Shown piece after piece: positions 1 to 5,825 of a stretch of DNA of 8,894 bases. Both the position numbers and the translations under genes were made by a program. Source of the DNA: Candidatus Eiseniibacteriota bacterium (lineage in GTDB: Bacteria > Joyebacterota > Joyebacteria > Joyebacterales > Joyebacteraceae). The notes beneath the pieces were generated by a model that was not told where the DNA came from, did no database searches, and worked only from the letters and a program-made list of their open reading frames with translations. Position 1 is the first letter of the stretch; the number at the start of each line of letters is the position of its first letter. The stretch spans positions 1 through 8,894 of the forward strand of contig DAOWCM010000075.1 of assembly GCA_030639555.1 (NCBI GenBank). Reading direction: 5' to 3'.

Positions 1-708
1 CGCGTTGTCGTAGGCTTCTACGCGGATCCTGCTGGCCGGCCCCGGGTAGTTGGGCACGAACCACGAAAATCCGGTCCCCGGAGGCTCGTGCGTCGCCACC
101 GGCATCCACGACAGCCCGCTGTCGTCCGACAGGTAGAGGTTGATGCGAGAGATTCCGCTCTCGTCGGTGGCGGTGAAGGAAACGGGGTAGTAGCTGTTAG
201 CGTTGATGCTCTCCCCGCCGTTCGGGGAGTTGACCGTGACGTCCGGAGGCGTGATGTCAGAGCTGCCTGACGGCGTGAGGTAGGGCTCGAGCTCCGCGTG
301 GATCACGTTCAGCGTGTTGGTGTAGTTGGTGATGGAGAGACCGGGGAAGGTCGGCGTGTTCGAGAAGAGCACGATCTCACTCGCCTCCACCGAATTGATG
401 TAGCCGTCGCCGTCCGCGTCATCACCGTCGACCGCGAGTATCGCCTCCAGGTTCGAGAGGCCGTTGTTGAGGCCGACCTCAACGCTCAAGCCGTACGGAT
501 TGCGCGGTCCCCCACCATCGAAGTCGATGTGGCATACGCCGCAGTGGTTGGCGTTGCTGGGCAGGTCCTCGAGCTGAGTACCTGAGGCTTCAGGATACAC
601 GTCGAAAAAGACACCCCTGATGTTGTTTCTCGCGAGCGTCGTCGGCGCGGCCAGAGCCAGACACATGACCGCGAGGACGACCACAACACATAGCTGTTTC
701 ACTTGCAT
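1..708 (-). CDS. Secreted mono-haem c-type protein with Ca loop and Ig-like domain (C-terminus beyond window)
   Basis: This frame is open from an ATG at 708 to the window edge (236 codons seen, no stop). A strong Shine-Dalgarno, AGGAGG, lies 5 nt before the ATG. Residues 1 to about 26 form a signal peptide (hydrophobic stretch, Ala-rich end), so the protein is exported; the cysteine at 16 does not sit in a good lipobox. One c-haem motif, CGVCH, is at residues 56-60, followed by a glycine-rich turn and NPYG. A calcium loop of dockerin/EF-hand type, DGDDADGDGYINSVE, is at 94-108. From about residue 151 (ITPPDVTVNSPNGGE) an Ig-like beta domain begins, of the sort common in large surface proteins. 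It is separated from the upstream operon by a hairpin and a possible promoter, so it is probably its own unit. Function is unknown; a surface or periplasmic electron-transfer or adhesion protein is an inference. Confidence 0.8.
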   Translation of the reverse strand, partial: MQVKQLCVVVVLAVMCLALAAPTTLARNNIRGVFFDVYPEASGTQLEDLPSNANHCGVCHIDFDGGGPRNPYGLSVEVGLNNGLSNLEAILAVDGDDADGDGYINSVEASEIVLFSNTPTFPGLSITNYTNTLNVIHAELEPYLTPSGSSDITPPDVTVNSPNGGESINANSYYPVSFTATDESGISRINLYLSDDSGLSWMPVATHEPPGTGFSWFVPNYPGPASRIRVEAYDNA

Positions 709-742
709 GAGACCTCCTGCGTTCACGCTTCCAACACATGCA

Positions 743-759
743 GGGCCCCCGAGGGGCCC
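743..759. repeat. GC-rich inverted repeat in the leader of the mono-haem gene
   Basis: Perfect inverted repeat GGGCCCC-cga-GGGGCCC (7-bp stem, 3-nt loop). It sits between the candidate -10 box (823-818) and the Shine-Dalgarno of the gene that starts at 708. It could form an mRNA leader hairpin or be a protein-binding palindrome. No T-tract follows on either strand, so an intrinsic terminator is unlikely. Its role is not known. Confidence 0.4.
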
Positions 760-817
760 ACACGTCAATTGAGACATGGTGGGAAGAGACCGACGCCCAT
801 CGGCCTCGACATTGCAT

Positions 818-823
818 ATTCTA
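818..823 (-). promoter_or_regulatory. Candidate -10 box for the mono-haem secreted gene
   Basis: On the minus strand TAGAAT matches the sigma-70 consensus TATAAT at five of six positions and lies in an unusually AT-rich patch (TAGAATATGCAAT) within a GC-rich intergenic region. It would start a transcript with a leader of roughly 100 nt before the ATG at 708. The hexamer 17 nt upstream (TGGGAT) is a poor -35, so this is only a candidate. Confidence 0.25.
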
Positions 824-925
824 CCACACGTGGCATTGAAATCCCAGCTGGAACCGGGCGCGGATCCTGGACACCGGTGGAGAAAGACGCCGTCATGGCG
901 GCGCTAGACGCCACGTACGCTCGGA

Positions 926-947
926 GGGGGCGACCTCAGTCGCCCCC
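926..947 (-). terminator. Perfect hairpin after the octahaem cytochrome gene, probable transcript end
   Basis: GGGGGCGAC-ctca-GTCGCCCCC is a perfect 9-bp stem with a 4-nt loop, 66 nt past the octahaem cytochrome stop codon (1013-1015). Neither flank has a true T-tract, so it is not a classical intrinsic terminator. Position and stability fit a transcript end or a 3'-protective hairpin for the nqr-cytochrome operon. Confidence 0.45.
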
Positions 948-1012
948 TTGAAATCCGGCCATTGAGTCTCAGGAAGCCGCGGAACCGCGCGGCCAGGACG
1001 CTCCGCCGGCCG

Positions 1013-2293
1013 CTAGTCGGCAGCCGTGTGCGTCGCCCGCATCGTTCTCGCAAGCTCCTGCACCTCTCCCAGATCCTTCGTCATCTGAGCCCAGCCGTAC
1101 CAGTAAGCGTAGTCCGGGCTGGTATGGAAGTGGGCCTGGAACGTGCGCATGCGGTGCTTGAGGTACATCTCCAGCAGCACCTGCTCGATGTATGACAGGT
1201 CATCCATGTCGTTCCCACCCGTCTGGTTGAAGAACAGGAAGTTCGGGTAGGCGTACGGATAGCCGTCGTGCTGCGTGATGATGCCGTCCTTGTAGAGGTC
1301 GCCGACGATCTCGATGGCCTCGGCCATCAGGCGGTCGGCGTCCTTCAGAATGGCGTCGCCCGCTTCGAGCTGCTCGCGCGCGTAGGACGGCGCGTGGCAC
1401 TCGCTGCAGGTCTTGAGCATCTTGTCGCGCTCGGTCTGCCAGGCCTCTTCCGTGAGACGCGCCATGTCGACCGCCTGGATCACACCAACGAGGTCGGTCG
1501 CCTCACCGGTCTCCGGGTGGAGAACACCCAGGGCCTTCAGGATGGTCGCCCTGTCGGCGGTCCACTGCTCGTCCTCGGGCATCGGCAGCCTGACACCGAG
1601 GAAGCCCCAGGCCGTCCGGACCTCGTGGTCGCCGCCGCTCATGTGGCAGTGCTGGCACGTCGGCGCCGCTGCGGTCTCCGGCAGGTCACCCGCCTGCTTG
1701 GCGTACCAGCGCGCACCGTGCTTCGAGCTCGTCCACATCTCCCACTGCGGATGATCGAAGCCCATGTGGCACTGCTGACACGCGTGCGGGTTCAGCGCTT
1801 CCTTCTTGGAGAACGCGTGCCTGGTGTGGCACTCGTCACAGGAGTTCGTCTGGTAGTGGTAGCCCTTCGCGAGCTGGTCGGCCTTCTGCTCCGCGGTCTT
1901 GATGCCCATGTTGTGGCATCCCCCGCAGCCGCGGCCGCCCTCGATCAAGACGTCGGGCTCGAGGTGCGTGACCGGCAGGGCGTTCAGCGTGGTCCAGCCG
2001 AAGTTGTGCTTGCCAGCAGTGAACTGTCCGAACTGCTCCTCGTGGCAGGCAGCACAGACCTGCTCGTCGGGCAGGCTCGCGAGATTCGCATCGTCCGAAC
2101 TCGAGTGCGCGTCGCCGTGACAGACGGAGCAGCTAATGCCCATCTTCGCGTGCCTGCTGCTCTCCCAGTCCTGCACCTGTCCCGGAGTCAAGCCCCGGTG
2201 ACAGGTTACACAACTCTCCTCCGCAGCGGCCAGCAGAACCGGCGCTGCGCAAACAGCGAGCGCCAGAATCAGAATCGCCAACGGTCGTCTCAT
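1013..2293 (-). CDS. Octahaem c-type cytochrome, hydroxylamine oxidoreductase (HAO)-like family
   Basis: A secreted 426-residue cytochrome with exactly eight CxxCH motifs: CVTCH 28, CSVCH 55, CAACH 80, CGGCH 123, CDECH 152, CQQCH 172, CQHCH 213 and CSECH 296. The spacing and the EMWTSSKHGARWY segment (185-197) after haem 6 are typical of HAO-like octahaem proteins. By family analogy haem 4 (CGGCH) would be the catalytic, substrate-binding one. The start is set at the ATG at 2293 because it begins a clean signal peptide (MRRPLAILILALAV...LAAA, cleavage near 24); an upstream in-frame ATG at 2359 would put 22 non-signal residues in front. The C-terminal region (about 310-410) is helical and haem-free, with SPDYAYWYGW at 392-401. 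Family members oxidise hydroxylamine or hydrazine, or reduce nitrite or hydroxylamine. With a NapC-like protein and Nqr in the same run of genes, a reductive role is the better guess. It lies 84 nt after the ferritin-like gene. Confidence 0.85.
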   Translation of the reverse strand: MRRPLAILILALAVCAAPVLLAAAEESCVTCHRGLTPGQVQDWESSRHAKMGISCSVCHGDAHSSSDDANLASLPDEQVCAACHEEQFGQFTAGKHNFGWTTLNALPVTHLEPDVLIEGGRGCGGCHNMGIKTAEQKADQLAKGYHYQTNSCDECHTRHAFSKKEALNPHACQQCHMGFDHPQWEMWTSSKHGARWYAKQAGDLPETAAAPTCQHCHMSGGDHEVRTAWGFLGVRLPMPEDEQWTADRATILKALGVLHPETGEATDLVGVIQAVDMARLTEEAWQTERDKMLKTCSECHAPSYAREQLEAGDAILKDADRLMAEAIEIVGDLYKDGIITQHDGYPYAYPNFLFFNQTGGNDMDDLSYIEQVLLEMYLKHRMRTFQAHFHTSPDYAYWYGWAQMTKDLGEVQELARTMRATHTAAD

Positions 2294-2298
2294 TGCCA

Positions 2299-2307
2299 CC
2301 CCCCCCC
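2299..2307 (-). promoter_or_regulatory. Poly-G tract at the Shine-Dalgarno position of the octahaem cytochrome gene
   Basis: On the minus strand nine consecutive G residues occupy positions -14 to -6 relative to the ATG at 2293, followed by TGGCA and the start codon. No other Shine-Dalgarno-like sequence is present, so the tract must supply ribosome pairing if this start is right. Such a run could change length by slippage and alter spacing, but no evidence for variation is visible in one sequence. Confidence 0.5.
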
Positions 2308-2377
2308 AAGAGCACGATCCAACTATCGTCGGCCCGGATGTTCGCATCCTGATCGGCATCGGTCAACTGGTTTCTGG

Positions 2378-2830
2378 TCAGAAGTAGTGCGTCGCCTTTA
2401 TCTTCTTGAGCAGTATCTCGTCGCGCTCCTCCGTATGAACGAGGCTCTCGAAGAGCTCCTTGACCTCCGGCCCGAGGTCCTGCTGAGCAACTTGCGCGTA
2501 GAGCGAGACAAGGCACTCATCAAACTCGATGGCAATGTCCAGCACCTCCGCTGCCGTGGCATCCGTCGGAAGGACCCGGGCGTCGAAGTGATCGCACTCG
2601 GATGACACGGGCTCGTACCGGAGCGGGAGCGCGGAAATCCTACAATACTCCTCCGCGGGAAACCGTTCGAGAGCCTCGGCTAGCCGCCGCCTGTGCCTGC
2701 CCATGTAGTCGGTGAGCAGCCTGACACCCTCTCGGGTGGACTGCTCCGCCAGGTCGAGGTAGTAAGTCATGAGCTGGTACTCGAAGTCGCTGGCCCGTCT
2801 CAGCACACACGCAACGTTCGTGACAGCCAT
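2378..2830 (-). CDS. Ferritin-like (rubrerythrin-like) four-helix protein, degenerate metal ligands
   Basis: A cytoplasmic protein of 150 residues with no signal peptide or membrane segment. It reads as four amphipathic helices: about 8-32 (DFEYQLMTYYLDLAE), 33-57 (LLTDYMGRHRRRLAEALE), 92-118 (AEVLDIAIEFDECLVSLYAQVA) and 121-146 (VKELFESLVHTEERDEILLKKI). This is the ferritin/rubrerythrin pattern. Candidate ligands are E17, H46, E102 and E134/E135, but the usual second-helix ExxH is MxxH (M43/H46) and the last-helix ExxH is ExxE (E135/E138), so a full di-iron site is doubtful. The ATG at 2830 follows a good Shine-Dalgarno (AGGAGAGG) that begins directly at the nqrF stop; the gap is 12 nt, so it is co-transcribed with nqr. 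Possible jobs are iron supply, redox-stress protection or assembly of the Fe-containing Nqr complex; none is shown. Fold assignment is moderate, function low. Confidence 0.65.
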   Translation of the reverse strand: MAVTNVACVLRRASDFEYQLMTYYLDLAEQSTREGVRLLTDYMGRHRRRLAEALERFPAEEYCRISALPLRYEPVSSECDHFDARVLPTDATAAEVLDIAIEFDECLVSLYAQVAQQDLGPEVKELFESLVHTEERDEILLKKIKATHYF

Positions 2831-2842
2831 AACACCTCTCCT

Positions 2843-3937
2843 CTAGAACTCGTCGTAGAAGATGTCGTCGGGCTTGAACCCCTTGTCGTCCAGGATCTTC
2901 ATCACTGCCTCTATCATGGGCGGAGGGCCGCAGAGAAACGCCTGCCGCGTCACATCGCTTTTCTCGAGGTGGCGGTCGGCCGAGAGGTGTATGAAGCCGG
3001 TCTCGCCGTCCCAAGTCTTCCTCTCTTCGATCGGGTCCGAAAGCGCGTAGAAGACCTTGAAGTTCGGGTTCTTCTTGGAGAGTTCCCGGAACTCGTCCAG
3101 GTAAAACACGTCCTCGGTGGTCCGGCACCCGAAGAAGAGCTGGCACTTGCGGTTGGGCCAGCGCGCGCAAAGGGTCAGGGCGATGTCCCTGAGCGGGGCC
3201 ATACCCGACCCACCCCCGATGAGGATAACCTCCACGTCGGGGTCCTCGTTCAGACGGAACTCCCCGTATGGACCGGTGAATACCACCTGATCCCCCACCC
3301 GTAGGTTGTGGCAGTAGGTGGAACCTATTCCGCCGGGCACGAGTCTGACGACCAGCTCGACGGCGTCAGTCTCGTAGGCGGGGGAGCTGATGGAGTACGC
3401 GCGGTAGACGGGGCCCTCAGAAGAGGGCGCCTGAAGCTGAACGTACTGGCCGGGCCTCTGCGAGATCTCGGAAGGCTCACTGAGCGCGAAGCGCGTCTCC
3501 ACCATGTCGTAGGTCAGGCGCGTCGTCCTCTCGACGATCGCCGTGAACATCTTGACGTTGAGGAGCTCCTCCGGGATCTTGATCCGGATGTCCTCTCTTA
3601 CCTTGACCTGGCACGCGAGCCTGACCCCCGCTCGGATCTGCGCCCGCGTGAGGAAGGGCGTCTCGGTCGGCAGGACCGGCCCCCCGCCCTCGAGGACCGT
3701 GGCCTTGCAGTGCCCGCACGAGCCTCGACCGCCGCATGCGGAGGGGATGAAGACCTTCGACTCGTTGAGCGCGGAGAGGAGCGACTGGCCGCCCTCCACC
3801 TCGAACTCGCGATCGCCGTCGTTGATGTCGAGCTTGCAGATGCCGTAGTTGACGAGCACGCGCTCGGCGACCGTCAGGGCAACCGTCAGCCCGACGAGCA
3901 GACCTCCGAAAACCAGTATGGGAAGCAGGAAGACCAT
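2843..3937 (-). CDS. nqrF: Na+-translocating NADH:quinone reductase subunit F (NADH dehydrogenase subunit)
   Basis: Entry point for electrons in Nqr: oxidises NADH with FAD and passes electrons through a 2Fe-2S cluster. One N-terminal membrane helix (about 3-24) anchors it. The plant-type ferredoxin domain has cysteines 68, 74, 77 (SACGGRGSCGHC) and 109 (LACQV). The FAD-binding RAYS motif is at 179-182, the NAD-binding GGGSGMAPLRD at 241-251, CGPPPM at 336-341, and the chain ends in the aromatic residue typical of the family (FYDEF). At 364 residues it is clearly shorter than the Vibrio protein (about 408). The region just before RAYS is only about seven residues after the QLQAP segment, where Vibrio NqrF has a longer insertion. 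The gene starts 7 nt after the nqrE stop with no clear Shine-Dalgarno, so translation is probably coupled. Confidence 0.95.
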   Translation of the reverse strand: MVFLLPILVFGGLLVGLTVALTVAERVLVNYGICKLDINDGDREFEVEGGQSLLSALNESKVFIPSACGGRGSCGHCKATVLEGGGPVLPTETPFLTRAQIRAGVRLACQVKVREDIRIKIPEELLNVKMFTAIVERTTRLTYDMVETRFALSEPSEISQRPGQYVQLQAPSSEGPVYRAYSISSPAYETDAVELVVRLVPGGIGSTYCHNLRVGDQVVFTGPYGEFRLNEDPDVEVILIGGGSGMAPLRDIALTLCARWPNRKCQLFFGCRTTEDVFYLDEFRELSKKNPNFKVFYALSDPIEERKTWDGETGFIHLSADRHLEKSDVTRQAFLCGPPPMIEAVMKILDDKGFKPDDIFYDEF

Positions 3938-3944
3938 TTTGTGG

Positions 3945-4535
3945 TTACTGTATCCTCACCATGCCGGCGAACCCCATGAAGGCCATGGCCATGACGCCGG
4001 TGATGACCATGGCGATCGCGACGCCCTTGAACGGCACGGGGACGTCGCTGTAACGCATCCGCTGCCTCAGACCGGCGATCAGGATGATGGCCAGCGTCCA
4101 GCCGACACCTCCTCCGAAGCCGAAGGCCACGGATTGGGCGAACGTGTACTGCCTGATGATCATGAAGAGCGAGACGCCGAGTATCGCGCAGTTGACCGTT
4201 ATGAGAGGCAGGAAGATCCCGAGCGAGTGGTAGAGCCCGAGACTGAAGCGCTCGATGAACATCTCCACGAACTGGACGAACGCCGCGATGACGGCGATGA
4301 ACACGATGTAGGAGAGAAACGTGAGACCGAGCGGCACGAGGACGTGATGGTACACGGCGTAGTTGATGGCCGTGGTGCTTGTCATCACGAAGATGACCGC
4401 CGCGCCGAGGCCTGCGGCCGTGTTGATCTGCTTGGAGACTGCGAGAAACGAACACATCCCGAGGAAGTTCGCCAGGAGGATGTTGTTCGTGAAGATGGCC
4501 GCTATCAGAATGACGAGCGGTGAGATCTCGCTCAT
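3945..4535 (-). CDS. nqrE: Na+-translocating NADH:quinone reductase subunit E
   Basis: Integral membrane subunit of Nqr, homologous to RnfA, with about six helices. With NqrD it forms an inverted pair that binds an iron centre in the membrane between the NqrF 2Fe-2S cluster and the NqrC flavin. The two conserved half-helix cysteines are present: C28 in LANFLGMCSF and C116 in PLITVNCAIL. Other family blocks are LAVSK (31-35), LGIFLPLITVNCAI (105-118) and RYSDVP (161-166). Length is 196 residues, normal for the family. The ATG overlaps the nqrD stop (ATGA, 4 nt), and a GGGGGAGGG purine tract about 10 nt upstream serves as ribosome site. Expression is tied to nqrD by this overlap. Confidence 0.97.
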   Translation of the reverse strand: MSEISPLVILIAAIFTNNILLANFLGMCSFLAVSKQINTAAGLGAAVIFVMTSTTAINYAVYHHVLVPLGLTFLSYIVFIAVIAAFVQFVEMFIERFSLGLYHSLGIFLPLITVNCAILGVSLFMIIRQYTFAQSVAFGFGGGVGWTLAIILIAGLRQRMRYSDVPVPFKGVAIAMVITGVMAMAFMGFAGMVRIQ

Positions 4536-5212
4536 GTGCCTGCACCCTCCCCCTTCTCCTTGTTGGCGCCGCTCAGGAAGTTGAACACGGCGATGAGGAC
4601 ACCCAGAGCGATGAACGCGCCCGGGGCCAGCACCATCAGCTGGTTGGGCGTGTACCAGGCGGGGTCGAGCACGACGTGCCCGAAGATGGCCCCCGTTCCC
4701 AACAGCTCACGGAAGAACCCGATGACCGCGAGCACGGCCGCGTATCCCAGGCCGTTGGCCAGACCGTCGACCATCGACACGAGAGGCCGATTCTGGAGCG
4801 CGAAGCCCTCGGCCCTGCCCATGATGATACAGTTGGTGATGATGAGCCCCACGTACGGGCCCAGCTGCTTCGACATCTCCCAGTAGTACGCCTTGAGAAC
4901 CTGGTCAAACACGATGACGAACGTCGCGATGATCGCGACCTCCGCGATCATACGGATGCGCCGAGGAGTGACGTTCCGGAGCAGCGACACGAACAGGTTG
5001 GTGCCAACGCCCACGAAGATGAGCGCCGCGCCCATGACCAGGGAGTTCTCAAGCTTGTTCGTCACGGCAAGGGCGGAGCAAATACCCAGGATCTGAATGG
5101 AGATCGGGTTGCTGGTCCAGACGCCTTCCTTGAGCGTCTGAGCGCCCCTACCGCCGCACGGCCCACTGCTGGAGGTGATGCATGTGCTGCAGACGACATC
5201 GGTCTTAGCCAT
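4532..5212 (-). CDS. nqrD: Na+-translocating NADH:quinone reductase subunit D, with Cys-bearing N-terminal extension
   Basis: Integral membrane partner of NqrE, homologous to RnfE. The conserved iron-ligand cysteines are C45 (NPISIQILGICSALAVT, 35-51) and C128 (GLIITNCIIMGRAEGF, 122-137). Both are shifted by 16 residues relative to Vibrio NqrD (C29 and C112, from memory), which shows an N-terminal extension. Total length is 226 residues against about 210. The extension contains CSTC at 8-11 and PCGG at 18-21, that is three extra cysteines at 8, 11 and 19. The ATG at 5212 is the only plausible start: the next in-frame Met is at residue 60, inside the protein core. A purine-rich Shine-Dalgarno (GAGGGAG) lies about 10 nt upstream. 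It overlaps the end of nqrC by 8 nt and the start of nqrE by 4 nt. Confidence 0.96.
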   Translation of the reverse strand: MAKTDVVCSTCITSSSGPCGGRGAQTLKEGVWTSNPISIQILGICSALAVTNKLENSLVMGAALIFVGVGTNLFVSLLRNVTPRRIRMIAEVAIIATFVIVFDQVLKAYYWEMSKQLGPYVGLIITNCIIMGRAEGFALQNRPLVSMVDGLANGLGYAAVLAVIGFFRELLGTGAIFGHVVLDPAWYTPNQLMVLAPGAFIALGVLIAVFNFLSGANKEKGEGAGT

Positions 5213-5825
5213 TACGCCCGCTCCCTCTCGCCAGTTCCTCGATCAGGCTGTTGAGCATCTCCTCCACCTTGTCGCCGGTCATCGTGGCCCCCGTGATGGC
5301 GTCCACCTCCACGATCCTGTCTGCGCCGTTGTTGACGATATGGATGCCAGGAATGCCCGAGCCGTCGATGATCGACTTCCCGCGGAACTGGCCCTGGAAC
5401 CAGTCGGACGAGATCTCGCCGCCCAGGCCCGGAGTCTCCTCGTGCCGGTAGAACGAGACCGCGTAGATGGTCGTCATGTCCTCTTCCAGGCAGAGGAATC
5501 CCTCTATGGGACCCCAGAGCCCGGGACCTTCGAACCGCGTCGCGCTCAGCCTGCCCGCCTCGGGGTTGTCGTAGACGAAGAAATCCACATCCGCGCGCTC
5601 CTCCTCGGAGACGGTCTCGCCGTAGGTCGCGAGAAGCCCCGCCGCCGAAGCGCCGGCGTCAAACGGAACGCCCAAGACAGTCAGGATATTCCTGACCTCC
5701 TCGGCCCGCGCGTTCGCGGCCTTCCGCTCCTCGGTCGCGCGGTCGACGGCCGTCAGCGCCAGCGCGCACACGAGCCCCAGGGCCGCCGCGTAGAGTATGG
5801 AGTATGTGCTACGTTTTGTATCCAC
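5205..5825 (-). CDS. nqrC: Na+-translocating NADH:quinone reductase subunit C (covalent FMN subunit), GTG start
   Basis: Flavin subunit of Nqr, related to RnfG. One N-terminal membrane helix (about 8-27) anchors a periplasmic FMN-binding domain. The attachment motif DAITGATMT (175-183) predicts FMN bound to T183 through a phosphoester, a modification made by ApbE, whose gene is not in the window. GPGLWGPIEGFLCL (100-113) and EETPGLGGEI (129-138) are hallmark NqrC segments. At 206 residues it is about 50 shorter than the Vibrio protein and near RnfG length. The start is a GTG at 5825: GAGGA lies 7 nt upstream, the frame gives the expected short cytoplasmic leader (MDTKRS), and no later ATG fits. 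It overlaps the end of nqrB by 17 nt and the start of nqrD by 8 nt. Confidence 0.95.
   Translation of the reverse strand: MDTKRSTYSILYAAALGLVCALALTAVDRATEERKAANARAEEVRNILTVLGVPFDAGASAAGLLATYGETVSEEERADVDFFVYDNPEAGRLSATRFEGPGLWGPIEGFLCLEEDMTTIYAVSFYRHEETPGLGGEISSDWFQGQFRGKSIIDGSGIPGIHIVNNGADRIVEVDAITGATMTGDKVEEMLNSLIEELARGSGRNG

Larger units (their letters stand above)
709..1012. other. Intergenic region between the operon end and the secreted mono-haem gene
   Basis: These 304 bases hold no credible gene; the short frames here lack ribosome binding sites and recognisable domains. Four structures are visible. A GC stem of 6 bp with a 6-nt loop (GCCGCG/CGCGGC, 976-993) lies 20 nt beyond the octahaem cytochrome stop. 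A perfect 9-bp stem follows at 926-947. A -10-like box (TAGAAT on the minus strand) lies at 823-818. A 7-bp GC stem with a 3-nt loop (GGGCCCC/GGGGCCC, 743-759) falls in the presumed 5' leader of the downstream gene, 35 nt before its ATG. Together they suggest a transcript end followed by a new start. Confidence 0.6.

Noticed and set aside
2340..2370. Possible internal promoter before the octahaem gene (TTGACC at 2366-2361 on the minus strand)
   Set aside because: The -35-like hexamer is good, but at 17-nt spacing the -10 would be GAACAT, which is poor. Not enough to list as a feature; read-through from the operon is simpler.
1268..2605. Long plus-strand open frame of 445 codons across the octahaem and ferritin-like genes
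   Set aside because: It is antisense to two genes with clear family motifs. Its translation is low-complexity (rich in Arg, Leu, Val, Ala) and shows no domain, as expected for a shadow frame in GC-rich DNA. The same applies to other plus-strand frames such as 5797-7050 and 4520-5254.
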